A stretch of DNA of 64,000 nucleotides, from positions 62,001 through 126,000 of the forward strand of contig JASANG010000522.1 of NCBI GenBank assembly GCA_030248215.1. Reading direction: 5' to 3'. A model generated the notes under the pieces. It saw only the letters and a program-made list of their open reading frames with translations. It did not search any database and was not told the DNA's origin. Position 1 is the first letter of the stretch; each line of letters starts with the position of its first letter. Below, piece by piece: positions 21,712 to 33,289 of this stretch. The DNA is from Enoplolaimus lenunculus. Lineage: Eukaryota; Nematoda; Enoplea; Enoplida; Thoracostomopsidae. The translations under genes and the position numbers were made by a program.

Positions 21712-22099
21712 GGGCCCATTTATAGAACACGGCCGGAACAGTAGTATAAAGCACATTCCTAAGCCTAAGCCTAAGCCTAAGCGTAAAGATGAGCCTATTT
21801 TTAGCATAAGCCTAAGCCTAAGCCTAAGCGTAAGGATGAGCCTATTTTTAGCATAAGCCTAAGCCTAAGCCTAAGCGTAAGGATGAGCCTATTTTTTAGC
21901 ATAAGCCTAAGCCTAAGCCTAAGCGTAAGGATGAGCCTATTTTTTAGCATAAGCCTAAGGCTAAGCGTAAGGATGAGCCTATTTTTTAGCATAAGCCTAA
22001 GCCTAAGCCTAAGGCTAAGCAAAAAATTAGTCTAAAGCTTAAACTGCCTGTATTACAGTCACTCGGGAAAACAATCCGGTACTGTTTTATACATGAGCC
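21712..22099. mobile_element. family A MITE with tandemly expanded core
   Basis: GGGCCCATTTATAGAACACGG left, CGGTACTGTTTTATACATGAGCC right. Inside, a block of about 46 bp (GATGAGCCTATTTTTAGC plus CCTAAG units) is repeated five times. Flanks AGTTTTTG and GTTTTTTG match at 6 of 8. Longest family A copy seen. Confidence 0.85.
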
Positions 22100-22272
22100 G
22101 TTTTTTGTATCAGTAGTTATTTTGGTTCAAAATATTCAGAGCCTGAATTTTGGTAGAAAACCAAACCCTTAACCAAGGTGGCATTCGGAATTTGAGCCAA
22201 AAAATAGTTTTATTTTATAGATTTGGACGAATTGGGTTTAACGGCACCGTTTTTAAACCTTCAGGGCGCCTG

Positions 22273-22521
22273 CACTGTAAATTTCAGCCAGTTGATTTCA
22301 ACTCTGAATGAGTTGAATTTTACTTAATAGGACTATAACAACTCATAATTCCGAGTTGATTCAATTCATTCTGATTATATTAAACAACTTTCCCGGAATC
22401 AACTCAACTCAGAGTGAGAATCAACTTAACTCAGAGTGAGTGAAAGTTTGCTGTTATTAACGCAGAAATAACTAATTATCCGTCTGAATCGATCAATTTA
22501 TTAAGTCATTGGAATTTACAG
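22273..22521. mobile_element. family B MITE
   Basis: CACTGTAAATTTCAGCCAGTTGATT left, TCATTGGAATTTACAG right, with alternating GAGTTGA/TCAACTC sequence. Confidence 0.75.
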
Positions 22522-22818
22522 GTCGTGATCATCCATACAGTTGCGTCATAATTTTATAACGGAGCACGAATATTTGTCCAGTCCGTACCTCTGAACCAGT
22601 CCCTTTACTATTCACTTGAAATCCTGAGAATGCAGGTCCGTACACAAGGAACACGAGGAGTCCTTTCGACGTTTACTCATGTACTTATCACATCTCCAGA
22701 CCGAAAATGCTTGATTAGTATTTAAAGACGTTTAGGCTATCAAAACTATTTTCGTCTATCAATAGGGAGTTCGTATCCCTAATAAAAGTCCGTCAGCGGA
22801 TAGTGTTACTAAATCCTC

Positions 22819-23184
22819 AGGGTGTAAACGGATAGTGTAAGTAACGCAAACGGAAACGGATAGCGATCAAAATTACAGAAGCGGAAACGTAAACGGAAAA
22901 CGGATGTTGAGGTATAAAAGTTTCAAAGATGTTTAATTTTTCTGTCAACACAGTAGAAGCGCACAAAAGTTCACCGGGTTTTCTAAAGGCATAAAGAAAA
23001 TAGCTGATGCATCGAAATTTTTAAGATTTTGGATGAAGTTTGTAATTTTTATTTTATTTCTAACAATTGTAGGATATCTTGGAACTAATTTTAAAAATTG
23101 AAATTACAGCATTTCCGTTATTTCTATACGTAAACGAAAACGGACACTGATTTTTACCGGAAACAAATATCCGGTTACACCCTA
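22819..23184. mobile_element. family E MITE (CAGGGTGTAAACGGATA ends)
   Basis: Left CAGGGTGTAAACGGATAGTG, right AAATATCCGGTTACACCCT. The interior matches 25511-25872, including a TTTCAAAGATGTTTAATTTTTC segment. CAGGG-type ends are typical of hAT elements. Confidence 0.75.
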
Positions 23185-23508
23185 CTAATTAGAGTCCATA
23201 AATGTCGCGGTGCACAAATGACTCCAGGACCAAATAAGGTTGAGTTCGAAACTTCAAAGCGTATTTGCTTATCTTTTGAAAATAAATTCCTAAGTACAAC
23301 CTTGCATTATCGCTCAAGCTTTTGATACAAAGACAAATAAACGTTAAATTCAACGGATAGTTGCAATACCGGATATACCAGTGACGAAGGGTGGCGGAGC
23401 GTGGGTTAAAATAAATAACAGTCCGTAACCAAATAACAAGGGGGTGCCCTCTGTAGAGGCCAAATAAATATCAGTCTCCCCTCTCTTATTCGGTTCACTA
23501 CATTAAGC
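23185..23508 (-). mobile_element. family D MITE, reverse and shortened
   Basis: Ends TCTCTTATTCGGTTCACTACA and contains GTGACGAAGGGTGGCGGAGCG and AACAGTCCGTAACC, the reverse complement of the 26595 copy. It abuts the family E copy ending at 23184. Confidence 0.65.
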
Positions 23509-24883
23509 TTCCCAGTTTCTGAGTCCCCCCAGTCCACCTGATTCCAAGCGGGACATCCTTTTATATTTAAAATGTGCAACCGTAAACTTTATCGTCTAAG
23601 TATAGCGTGATGTAATATCACCTTAATTTTAATAACAATTAAGCTTCCCATTATATATACACACTTAAAATAATACTTCTGATATTTAAGAACAAATTTC
23701 TTACATTTAAGAAATATAATTAGCAAGGTGCACTTGAAAAGTATTTCGGTTATAACAGAAAACATTTCATAAAAGTTTAGGAAATAAAATCTGAAAATAA
23801 ACATTTTCCAGTTATTTTTTGAAAAATTGTCTTAAATCCCAGAAAAACTTGTCTCAGATTTGCCACAGAAAATAGTTTTCTGAATAAATTCAGAAATACT
23901 TTTTTTCTGTGTAGAGCTTGAAACTCAACAGTTTCGAATTAGTAGCGTTTACGCTAAAATTCATTTTAAATATACGGCGTTTTTAAAACTAGACTATTTA
24001 GTATTGACTTGTCAACTAGGACAATGTAAAATTTAGATTATAAAAGTTGCTATAATTATTAGGAACTGTAGTTGAAATTTTTACTATGAAAGGATGTCTC
24101 CTCAAGATTTTTCGAACGATAATATCCGACAATTAAATTTATTGATTCCAACTGGGCATTAAGGTTGTAACGCTAATGCTAGTAACAGTGCCTATTTTAC
24201 AGCATTTTACGAATTCCCTGTAATAAATCCTCGCTATAACCCCTTTTATCCCACCGGTGATAAAAACCTGCCACCGCTATCGCGTTGGACGGCGGTGAGA
24301 AATTTTACAACTCAACTGAACTTCAAATGTGAGTTTTGTGAAATTTTTGTCGAATTTTAAACGTGTCCGGAGTAAACTCAACTGATAAATGGGGGTCAAA
24401 ACTATTTTAGGAGGGGGCGTGCAGTTGAAATAAGCTTCCAGGCGGAGCTAAAACATTTCATCGGAGACAAAAATTTTTCAGGGGTGGACTAAGCGTTTGT
24501 GGTCGCCTTATGGCTGCGGTTCCAAGTTTGGAACATTTGAGTGAATTTTGCATTTTAAACTCTCACACACGTTTGTTCCCGAAAATAATTTAAACATAAT
24601 GAGAACAACCGAGGGGTCTTGTTTAACTCCCGTGAGAAAAAATTGCACCGTCCGACTAATTTGGGTTTGGTTAAACCAGAAAAATTCACAACCATTTAAA
24701 TACTGAGTCCCATCAAATATTCTTAACTCGAGGCATAATTGAACTTATTCTATAAACAATAACTCATCATTCAATGAGTTGGACCACCGCGGCCTGCTCG
24801 ACCCGTGTTCTAGGTTTCGCCCAAAGCTCCGGAACACGCCAAGAATCGAACCTCGACGCTCTTGCGCTCGAGTCAAAACTTAG

Positions 24884-24954
24884 GAACACACAAGGAATCG
24901 AACCTCGACGCTCTTGCACTCGAGTCAAGCATACTACCGCTACACCATGCGGTC
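24884..24954 (-). tRNA. tRNA-like sequence with partial tandem duplication
   Basis: On the minus strand: acceptor GACCGCA/TGTGTTC (6 of 7, one wobble), box A TGGTGTAGCGG, box B GGTTCGATTCC, a five-pair T stem CGAGG/CCTTG, and an anticodon loop CTCGAGT on a stem with four good pairs. CGA at the anticodon position would mean Ser, but there is no long variable arm. The T-arm and anticodon half is repeated next to it at about 24831-24875. Probably a tRNA pseudogene or SINE fragment. Confidence 0.5.
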
Positions 24955-25510
24955 ACTGCAACAACTTCTTATACCTGTAAATGTACACGTATAGCAATCG
25001 TTTTGCTTTACATACACTTACCGTGCACATCAGGGTGCAACCGGAGGGGAAAAATACCGGAGCACGTAACTAGTAGGTTGTAAAAATGATGGTTAATTAG
25101 TTAATTTTAGCCAATATCGGCAAAAAGTTGTTAAGTTGTTTGGTTTTACGTTAATTTTCTGCAAGATTTCGGAAATTCTTTTCTTAAAATTGTGATATAA
25201 GTAAATTGAAACGCGCTAAACAAATTAATTTTGCAAAATTATGCAAAATTTTACTACCGAAATTGCCGGAACCTTCGGAAAAAACTCTACCGGAGCCGGA
25301 GCCGGAGGCCGATTTCTGCCGGAGGCAGATCTTCACTTGTATCTGGTACACATATAATGTTCGGGAGATTAATTTTCTAAACTGCAGAATACAAATTTTC
25401 GCATTGCTAAAACAGACATTGGCCGGAGTTCAGAAACGTGACTTAAATTCGATTTTGACCTTTAAGTCGAACATTTAGTGAAGTTTTGCAGCCTTAACTT
25501 TAGTAACATG

Positions 25511-25872
25511 CAGGGCGTAAACGGATAGTAAAAATAACGGAAAATGAAAACAGATATTGAATTATAAAAGTTTCAAAAATGTATTATTTTTCTGCCAACA
25601 CAATTGAGGCACGTATAAATTCACCAGTCTTGCCAAAATTTCAAAGAAAAAATGGCGGTTGCATCGAAATTTTTTTAACATTTTGGACGAATTTCGTATT
25701 AGTTATTATTTTGTTTCGAACAACAGCAGCATATCTGTAACAAAAAGTTGCGAGATATATACGTGATTTATAACTAAATTTGACGTAAAAATAACATAAT
25801 TTTCGTTATTTGTATAACTTAAACAAAAACAAACACCGATTTTTGCCGGAAACGAATATCCGGCTACACCCT
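25511..25872. mobile_element. family E MITE
   Basis: Left CAGGGCGTAAACGGATAG, right ATATCCGGCTACACCCTG. Flanking octamers GTAACATG and GTAACAAT agree at 6 of 8, a hAT-sized duplication. Confidence 0.75.
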
Positions 25873-26389
25873 GGTAACAATTAAGATTTCTGCTTGACAG
25901 ACTTAGTCGATGTCCCCAGAAAGCGGAATTATGATTGAGCTTTCGTCGGTCCTGAGCATGCGGTGAGATAAAAAATAGACCGGAAACATGCACATTTATA
26001 GCAACCTTGGGCATTTAAACTACGTTTGCCTTCGGACTTAAGTCAACAATTGATTTAAACCAGAGGTCAACTTTAAGGTGGGTGTCGCCAAGTCAGCCTA
26101 TTTGTTTGATATACATAGTGCCGTGGCAGGTCCGTTCCAAACGAGGAACTACTGGTAATTATGCCTAATTTTCCATTATTGATATGCGTTATACAGATTG
26201 AACTGAATGCTTCTAAAAATCAAGGGTACTAAAGTACCAAATCGCAGCCGTCCGCTTTCTCGTGCAATTTGCAGCTGCAAGTTCACGCAACAAAACTTGC
26301 ACGTGTGAATAATGCTTAAGGTTTAGTTTTGATTTTGTCAGCAACTCTTTTCAGATTTAACCGAATTTTGGTTCCAAAATCAAGCCAAA

Positions 26390-26591
26390 ATGAGGTTTCG
26401 CACTGTTGACACTCAAGGGTCAATAAGAGCGTGGATGGTTGTTTTTGGAGCGTTTATGATTCACGTCATTTGTGACGGTATTTCGTACGCATTCGGTCTG
26501 CTACTCACTGAAATTTTACATTCGTTCAACGAAGGCATTTCGCTTACGTCTTGGATTTCTTCAATTATGATTGGTGTTACACTTGGAACAG
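26390..26591 (+). CDS. SLC16-like exon 1 (TM1 and start of TM2)
   Basis: ATG in CCAAAATGAGG; a possible 5'-UTR acceptor TTTTCAG lies at 26347-26353. Encodes [18 protein letters not shown] through [11 protein letters not shown]. The donor is GTACTG, and from its fourth intron base onward the intron is family D MITE. Confidence 0.88.
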
Positions 26592-29500
26592 GTACTGTAG
26601 TGACCCGAATAAGAGGGGGATTGATATTTATTTGGCATCTCTAAAGGGTATCCCCTGTTATTCGATTAACGACGGTTATTATTTTTAGGCCACGCTCCGC
26701 CACCCTTCGTCAACGATATATATCCGGTACTGCAACTCTCCGTTGAATTAAACGTTTATTTGCCTTGTGTTAATAACTTGAGCGATAATGCAAGGTTATA
26801 CTTAGGAATGTACCTTCAAAATTTAAGTACTCTTTAAAGTTTCGAATTCAAAATATTTGGTCCTGGAGTCATTATGCGCTATAATTAAAGATAATTAACA
26901 TTAATGGACTCTACTTAGGATTTAGGGACTCTATATGCTTACGGACTCCTAATAGTGATACAGACTCCTATTGATTGGGACCCAAAATGGAGACCCCTCT
27001 TATTACCCCCTCTTATTCGGGTTACTACAATAAACATCCATATTTTAAAAACATTCAATTGTGGCGTCAAATTTTTTCTACTAAATCTTGTGCCTGCCCG
27101 CCTCCCCCCGTCAGAAACTTCTGGATCGCCCGCTGCGTGCTTGAACAGCAATTTTGTCTCAGTTGGCAACTTGCCGAACACTAATTGTTGTTCAGAGCAG
27201 CCAAAACAACTACTGGAAAACAAATCAGGTCTGATTGTGATTGTTTAAACAAAGTTTAGTATTGCAAAACCTATACGCATTACTAAATCTCACCACAAGG
27301 CACAAGAGCCCTCTCAAGCGTTCAGTGTCTACAGGCGAGTGGTGTTGAAAAACATCTTCCACTACAATCGCTGAGGATCGAATCGCAGCACACTAAAGCT
27401 GGTTTCAGATGAAATAAATAATATTCATGAGAGAAAGTGTTAAGTATTTTCCAAAATAGATTTAGCAACTCATTATAAGATACACTTTGCGCTTACGTGA
27501 TGCTAACCGGTATAATTTATATTCGATTTTGTTAAAAAATGCACCTCAAAAATTTCGGCCCGTGTAAAAATTAGAGTCGGAACGTTTTTCTGCGGGACTG
27601 CAATAGAGTAAGCTTAAGCTTTATGATATTTTTGTTGCTTTTTGGCTTATAGGTTAACGATTAGGCTTAGGCCGCCAAGGTATAAGCTTATTTGTGGCTT
27701 TACGTTGCAGTTCATTTGCGGCATTTTGTACTTTGACTGCCATGTGGATTCAGGCAGGGGCAATGGCGGATCCACGGGGGGGGCACCCCGGCCGTGGCCC
27801 CCCAACAGCATATCGACAAAAATTATATTGGGACTCAAAATGGGGACCCCCCCCCTTTTTTTTCGGTGACTACAGTATGGGTCAAAAATAAGTTTATTAC
27901 CTGTGAAATTTTGCCCCCCCCCCATTTTGAGATCCTGGATCCGCCGCTGGGCAGGGGTATAGGCACGATGGCCAAGCCCACTGTAACATGGTTCTAAACC
28001 AAAATTTTGCGCGATTATTAAAATTGCGTTTGGATTCTTGCTTGCAATTTTTTTTCATTATTTGGGCAACGATTTCTCTCGATTGCATTTTGTGGACCCA
28101 CATCTCTGACCGACTGTTAAAGTTTCAGGTCCAATAGCAGGTTCAGTAGCGAATTATTTTGGTTGCCGAACTGCGGTGATATTTGGGTCATGTATCGCAG
28201 CAGTTGGAAGTGCGATGAGTTGTTTTGCAACCGGTATTGTGTATTTGATACTAACCGTTGGTTTGATTATGGGTAAAGCGTTGGTTTATGAATATTTTGT
28301 CTATAGCTGAAACGTTCCACGATGCACTGCAAATACCGATGAGTTGATTAATCAAATCAGAGAGCGAATTAGTCATTTCTGGTTAATTTTTGAGTTAACA
28401 GCAAAAATATTAACTCACTATGAGCTGATTTAATTGCGGGTGAGATGATTAACTTAATGCGCCATCTACAATAAGGTACGTGCATGGTGTGCGGAAACAA
28501 GTCTGTCACACTACCCAAGATGGAAATAGTAGTTTTGCAGTTTCAAAGAAGAAACCGAAATTGAAAATGTTAAATTCAACTTTTAACACCAAAACCCCAA
28601 GCGAACTGGAATCGCAAAACTGACCGGAAGTCAAATCATTAACTCATTGTCACACAAGAGTTAATTTGAACTAAGTTTGAGTAATTTTCCGATTTAATAC
28701 GTTCATATCTCGACAAGTGCTTTTCTGAAAGAGTTACACTCTGAAATTGCAAAATTAAATTAGCGTTCTATTAAAATTTGTAAAATCAATTTTCCTTCGT
28801 GACCGAAATATTAAATTTATTAATCGGAAATTGAACTTTAAAATTTTCAATTTTAACTTCAATTATCTGTTTACTCGGAAATTTCAAAGCAACGTTTTTA
28901 TATGCACGAAATATCTGAAATCAATTGCTGTCTTCTGTTTTGACCTTAAAAGGGTTCCCGAAATGCCAAATATTTATTTCCACACCTTGCACGCAGCCAG
29001 CTTGTTGTGGACGGTGCATAACTCACAATGACTTCAATCAACTCAGAATTCTAAGTTCGAAAAGACCTCATTCAAAGCTCAGGCTTCTGAGTGTATTCAA
29101 CTCATTCTGAGCCCAAATCAACTCACGGAAATTTACAGTGATACGTAATTTAAGCACTGATCTATCTTGAAGTATTGTGTGACAGTGGACAAAATTTTGA
29201 AAACGACCCATCCATAGAACAGGGCCACAACGGTTTCCTGTATTGCTGTAATAGTGTCAGGTTAAGCTTAAGACTAACTGTTTTGCTTAGGTTTAGGCTT
29301 TATGCTTAAGTCTTTGGCTTGGGAATATGTTTATACCACTGTTCCAGCGCTGTTCTATACAAGGGCAGTTGAAAGCAATCGCTTATAGCCGCGTTTCGCT
29401 AATACTTTACACGCATATTTGAATTTTTATAGTTTTTTGGTTCAGGTCTCGGATTCAGCTTAATGTTTTGTCCTTCTGTAATCATTGTCAGATATATCTG

Positions 29501-32500
29501 TAACGAAGTGTGGCGGAGGACGGGATAAAAATGAATAACAGTCCGTAACCGAATAAAACATCAGAACCACGAGCCACTGAAGCTCCAGTAGTGCGATCAA
29601 CGTATATCTCTTTAGGTTCAGGTTCAATGCTCAGGTTTTGGACCAGATACGCATATTTGAATTTTTATAGTCTTTTTTTGGTTCAGGTCTCGGATTCAGC
29701 TTAATGTTTTGTCCTTCTGTAATCATTGTCAACATGTACTTTCAACAACAACGTGCACTCGCAGTTGGAATTGTAGTTTGTGGCGCCGGGATAGGAACGT
29801 TTGTATTCGCTCCGTTATCGGCTTACTTAATATCGGTATATTCTTGGCGTGGGACGTTTTTAATTTATTCTGGCTTTATCTTAAACGGATGTGTATTTGG
29901 GGCTTTATTTCGACCCCCTGAACGGCTGTTGGTGCTACAAACTGTAAACTGGGATGGAGGGGATATAAAGGATGATTTTGCTGACGACGACGATACAAAG
30001 CTTACTGTCGTTTTTGAACAAATGGATCAAAATGGAACTGCGTCTAGCGTTCGATCGGAAACAGGACCTCCTAACGGCGAAATCAGCTCTGGAACAGGCC
30101 GTGAGCATGGTTGCCAAGTTGAAAACTCTGGAAAATTGAGTTACAAAGTTACCAGTTCAATCGCTGACGCTAGCAATCGAAAAAACTCAAAATCGAATAA
30201 TCTTACGCCAACCTGTTCTGTTTTGGACGAACCTAATCGAGACAACAGCAAAAAGCAACACCAACAAACTTCGAATCAGGTTCTAGAAGAAGTTTCTGGA
30301 CATCCTGGCAAATCTGATTCAGTCACCGCTTGCGAACCACCATCTGTCGATAGCTTGGCGAACTCAAGCGAGCTCAGACAGCCCAAACTGTCTGCGAACG
30401 ACCCGATTTGCGTGAAAAAGGTTTCAGCAGATTGCAGCGCAACTCAAACCGCCACGGCGATTTTTAGTAATTTTTCCACTGACGATAGCTTACATCAAAC
30501 CAGTTGCCGGAACCGGTCGAATTCGGTGTTCGTTTTACAAAATTCGCCCATGGTATATGGGTTCAAAAAGGCCAATGACCAAGCGGCGGGCATTTCAACG
30601 CTTGAGCCTTCTCCTGCTAAAGGCCCAGGGAGTTTCGAGAAGCAGTTGTTGTGTTGGCATTCGCTGAAACCACTAGAACAACGCGATATCTTTTACTCTG
30701 GATTACGGCTGAACGAACAATTCGAAGGTTTGACAAGTCGTTCGCATCAAGAATTGATCAAAACAACTCCGTTCACGGTGTCTACTAATTCCGACCATCG
30801 CGCAGACGCTAGCGGTCACGGCAGCCTTGCTCCAATTTGTCTAGACGACGCTGCACACAGTCGTATCTCAGACACCCTGGCGCCACACCAGACAGCGACT
30901 ACAAATCCGCCGACGAAACTGAATTTTCTCACCAGTGTAACGCGGTCGTTTTTGAAACTGACAGATCTGACACTGCTGAAAAATCCAACTTTTCTCACGA
31001 TCGCAGCATCAAACTGTCTGACTAATCTGGGCTACGATATGCCTCGCATATTTTTGCCAAATAAAGCTGAAGATGAACTCATGGTGTCGCCAACATCCGC
31101 ATCATGGTTACTGTCAATTTGGGGTATCTGCAATACTATTGGTCGAGTTTGTGTCGGATACTTTTGTGACCAAAAATGGGCTTTGAACAAACGCCTGTGG
31201 ATTTATAATGTATCGCTGTGTGCCGCTGGTGCCGTTAATATTGCAGCGCCTCTGTATACATCGTACACAGCGATCGCTGTGTACTCAGGATTGTTTGGAT
31301 TGAGTTTGAGTAAGTTTTAATTGAAAAAATTATTTTTTTCAATTTAAAACAGCACAAAACAATTGCCAACACTGTTGCAGTTGCACAGAAAAACGTTCCG
31401 CTCCTGATCTTTCTTGAGCCAGAAGTTTTAAATAAAATAGTCAAAGGAACACAAAATGACAGCTTAGATTTGTCGGAAAAATGCCAAGCCTGTCTGGATA
31501 ATTAAATTGTTTACTTTTTATAAAAATAAAAGCAAAAAAGTCTGTCAAAATTTTCATTACGGAACTTCCGGCCGATAAACAGTCGATATTTTGATCGATG
31601 AATATTTTGCTGGCGGATTATATCAGGGTTCAATCGGAATTCCTGCAATTCCTGTTTCGGTTCCTATTCATGGCTTAAGCAAATTTAAAGCTATTTCAAT
31701 CATGTTTTGCGTAAAAACAACAGATACAGTTTATTAACATAATTAAAGTATTGCAAAAATGCTCATGTGGAAATAACTATTTTTCAAAATAGTTTCTAAT
31801 ATTTGAATGATTAGGAATAAGCTGCCACAAAACCGTAATATATATACATATATATACCTACATATATATGTATATATGTATATATATATTTATAATTTCA
31901 GGTACGTATATCAGTCTTACATCGGTTGTTCTGGTTGATTTGCTCGGAATTGATAAGTTGACAAACGCATTTGGACTTCTGCTATTTTTTCAAGGGTTAG
32001 GCGCAGTTATTGGTCCGCCGATTGGAGGTAATAAAGCATTTATCACTATGTTATGTTCAATAGTTTTCTTGAATCGCCGGTGCTTTTCACATTGATAAGA
32101 AAGGATTATATCCTGCTTGCATAAGATGTGGATAAATTTGAAATTTTGCGGCAAACGACGTTTTAGTTGTCGCACTGTGAATTCCAATGAGTGGATTAAT
32201 CAATTTCTGGATATTTCTGAGTTAATACAGTAAATATTAAATAACTCTGAGCTGACTTAGTTCCGGGTTCGTTGGTTAATTAAACTCAGAATGAGTTCAA
32301 ACGATTCAAAATTTCGAGTTCAGAAAGACCTAATTCAGAACTCAGACTTCTGAGTGAATTCAAATCTTTCCGAGTTAAAATTAACTCACTGGAATTTCCA
32401 GTTCGGAATTGTTGGTTTTTAATGGTTAGCTGTCTCTTTGAAAGTGAAATATAAAATATTACAGAACCTTGCAGAAAAAGAATTTGGTTCATATTCGTTT

Positions 32501-33202
32501 CATTATCAACTCTTTGCGAGTTAAAATCAACTCACTAGAATTTCCAGTTCGGAATTGTTAGTTTTTAATGGTTAGCTAGCTAATTAAAGGTGAAATATAT
32601 AATATTAATACAGAATCTTGTAGAAAAGGAATTGGTTCATATTAGTTTCGTTTCTTCAAAAATGAAGGTGTAAAAGAAAATAGCACGCTTTAGTTTAAAC
32701 CTTCTTCTTAGAAAAATAGGCCATTTCAGGTAAATTCCTCGGTTTAGCTTATATGGCTTAGGCGCAGAATTAGGCTAAGGTTCAAAACTATGGGCAAGCT
32801 TAATTTTTCAATAAGGCTTAGGCTTTGGATTGTTAAACTTAGATTAATAGCTATAAATGTAGCTACACTGCAAGTTTCAGTGAGTTAATTTAACTCTCAT
32901 TCTGAGTTAATTAATCAGCTCACCCAGAGTAAACTCAACTCAGAGTAAGAATCAACTCAACTCAGAGTGAATTAATGCTTAATGATATTTAATTCAGAAA
33001 TAACTAACTCGCTAGCTGAATTGGTTAATCAACTCATTGAAATTAACAGTGTATTTCAGTTGGTGCGTGTTGTGTTTCAGGGTTCATCGTTGACTTGACC
33101 TCGTCATACGATCATTCGTTCATTTTAGCCGGATTCATGCTATTATTCAGCGGTGCAATGCTGTTTCCGCTCGCGTATCGGAAACAAAGTCATCGTCTGT
33201 AG
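26390..33202 (+). CDS. SLC16-like monocarboxylate transporter (MFS), five coding exons, 738 aa
   Basis: Predicted plasma-membrane MFS transporter of the monocarboxylate transporter family. Exons 26390-26591, 28129-28272, 29687-31309, 31902-32027, 33081-33202. All internal junctions are phase 1 and add up to 738 codons plus TAG. Motifs: a first transmembrane segment from [24 protein letters not shown] after TM2, [18 protein letters not shown] in TM4, [19 protein letters not shown] in TM5, [20 protein letters not shown] and GPPIGG near TM10-11, and [10 protein letters not shown] before TM12. A cytoplasmic TM6-7 loop of about 300 polar residues lies in exon 3, much longer than in mammalian MCT1-4. 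The first helix lacks the usual DGGWGW, so substrate cannot be assumed; it could be an orphan member. The start ATG has A at -3 (CCAAAATG). MITEs occupy the introns, and a 94-bp tandem array follows the stop. Confidence 0.92.
26595..27030 (+). mobile_element. family D MITE abutting a splice donor
   Basis: CTGTAGTGACCCGAATAAGAG at left mirrors CTCTTATTCGGGTTACTACA at right (one mismatch over about 23 bp). The interior includes GGCCACGCTCCGCCACCC and ATATATCCGGTACTGCAAC. Starts three bases after the GT of exon 1, so donor positions +4 onward come from the element. Confidence 0.85.
27754..27956. mobile_element. MITE with GGCGGATCC ends and long C/G runs
   Basis: AATGGCGGATCCACGGGGGG left, GATCCTGGATCCGCCGCTGG right. 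Inside are ACAAAAATTATATTGGGACTC and homopolymer C runs of nine to ten. A fragment of a similar element (CCCCCCAACAGTTTCTCGAC) is at about 1770. Confidence 0.6.
28129..28272 (+). CDS. SLC16-like exon 2 (TM2-TM4)
   Basis: Acceptor AGTTTCAG, donor [26 protein letters not shown] then [25 protein letters not shown]...FG.R is the conserved MFS loop between helices 2 and 3 in this family. Confidence 0.93.
29205..29366. mobile_element. family A MITE in SLC16-like intron 2
   Basis: GACCCATCCATAGAACAGGGC left, GCGCTGTTCTATACAAGGGC right, short TTAGG-type core, AATATG near the right end. The right flank TTGAAAGC resembles the left flank TTGAAAAC. Confidence 0.7.
29411..29491 (+). pseudogene. duplicated, broken copy of the start of SLC16-like exon 3
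   Basis: About 80 bp, from ACGCATATTTGAATTTTTATA through the acceptor and first 45 bases of exon 3, is repeated almost exactly at about 29649-29731. This upstream copy keeps TTGGTTCAG and GGATTCAGCTTAATGTTTTG but after ATTGTCA enters a family D fragment (GTAACGAAGTGTGGCGGAGG) and meets TAA about 45 nt later. Use of this acceptor would truncate the protein. Confidence 0.85.
29687..31309 (+). CDS. SLC16-like exon 3 (TM4-TM10 and long cytoplasmic loop)
   Basis: Acceptor TTGGTTCAG, donor GTAAGT, 1623 nt. Starts [18 protein letters not shown], passes [19 protein letters not shown] and [20 protein letters not shown], then a Ser/Thr/Asn/Gln-rich loop from about LLVLQTV to PTKLNFL. Helices resume at [39 protein letters not shown] and [14 protein letters not shown]. 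Confidence 0.95.
31902..32027 (+). CDS. SLC16-like exon 4 (TM10-TM11)
   Basis: Acceptor AATTTCAG after a TATATG microsatellite, donor [25 protein letters not shown] and [20 protein letters not shown] are strongly MCT-like. Confidence 0.93.
32173..32401. mobile_element. family B MITE plus 147-bp partial tandem copy to its right
   Basis: CACTGTGAATTCCAATGAGT left, CTCACTGGAATTTCCAG right. The right end and the following CGGAATTGTTGGTTTTTAATGG recur about 147 bp downstream at 32546, so this junction was tandemly duplicated after insertion. Confidence 0.7.
32866..33051. mobile_element. family B MITE 29 nt upstream of the last SLC16-like exon
   Basis: CACTGCAAGTTTCAGTGAGTT left, CATTGAAATTAACAGTG right, TA on each side. 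The end is 29 nt before the exon at 33081. Confidence 0.8.
33081..33202 (+). CDS. SLC16-like exon 5 (TM12 and C-terminus)
   Basis: Acceptor [25 protein letters not shown] then [19 protein letters not shown] and TAG at 33200-33202. The family G-x-(I/L)-x-D-x-T..Y...F..aG motif precedes the last helix. The cytoplasmic tail is very short. Confidence 0.93.
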
Positions 33203-33289
33203 CCGGCAACCCGCGTCAATAGCCAGCGCGACATCTTTGGAGGAGTTAAAATATTTCCGGAGTTTTGTGAAAATTTTGCACATAAAATA

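Larger units (their letters stand above)
18832..26389. other. intergenic interval between peptidase and transporter genes
   Basis: About 7.5 kb with no coding sequence I can support. It holds family A copies (19902, 20494, 21209, 21712), a family B copy (22273), family E copies (22819, 25511), a reverse family D copy (about 23185-23508), a small GATGGGCAC-ended palindrome (19137-19224) and a tRNA-like sequence (24884). The remaining sequence is unassigned AT-rich DNA. The promoter of the SLC16-like gene must lie near the right end, but I recognise no core element. Confidence 0.6.
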
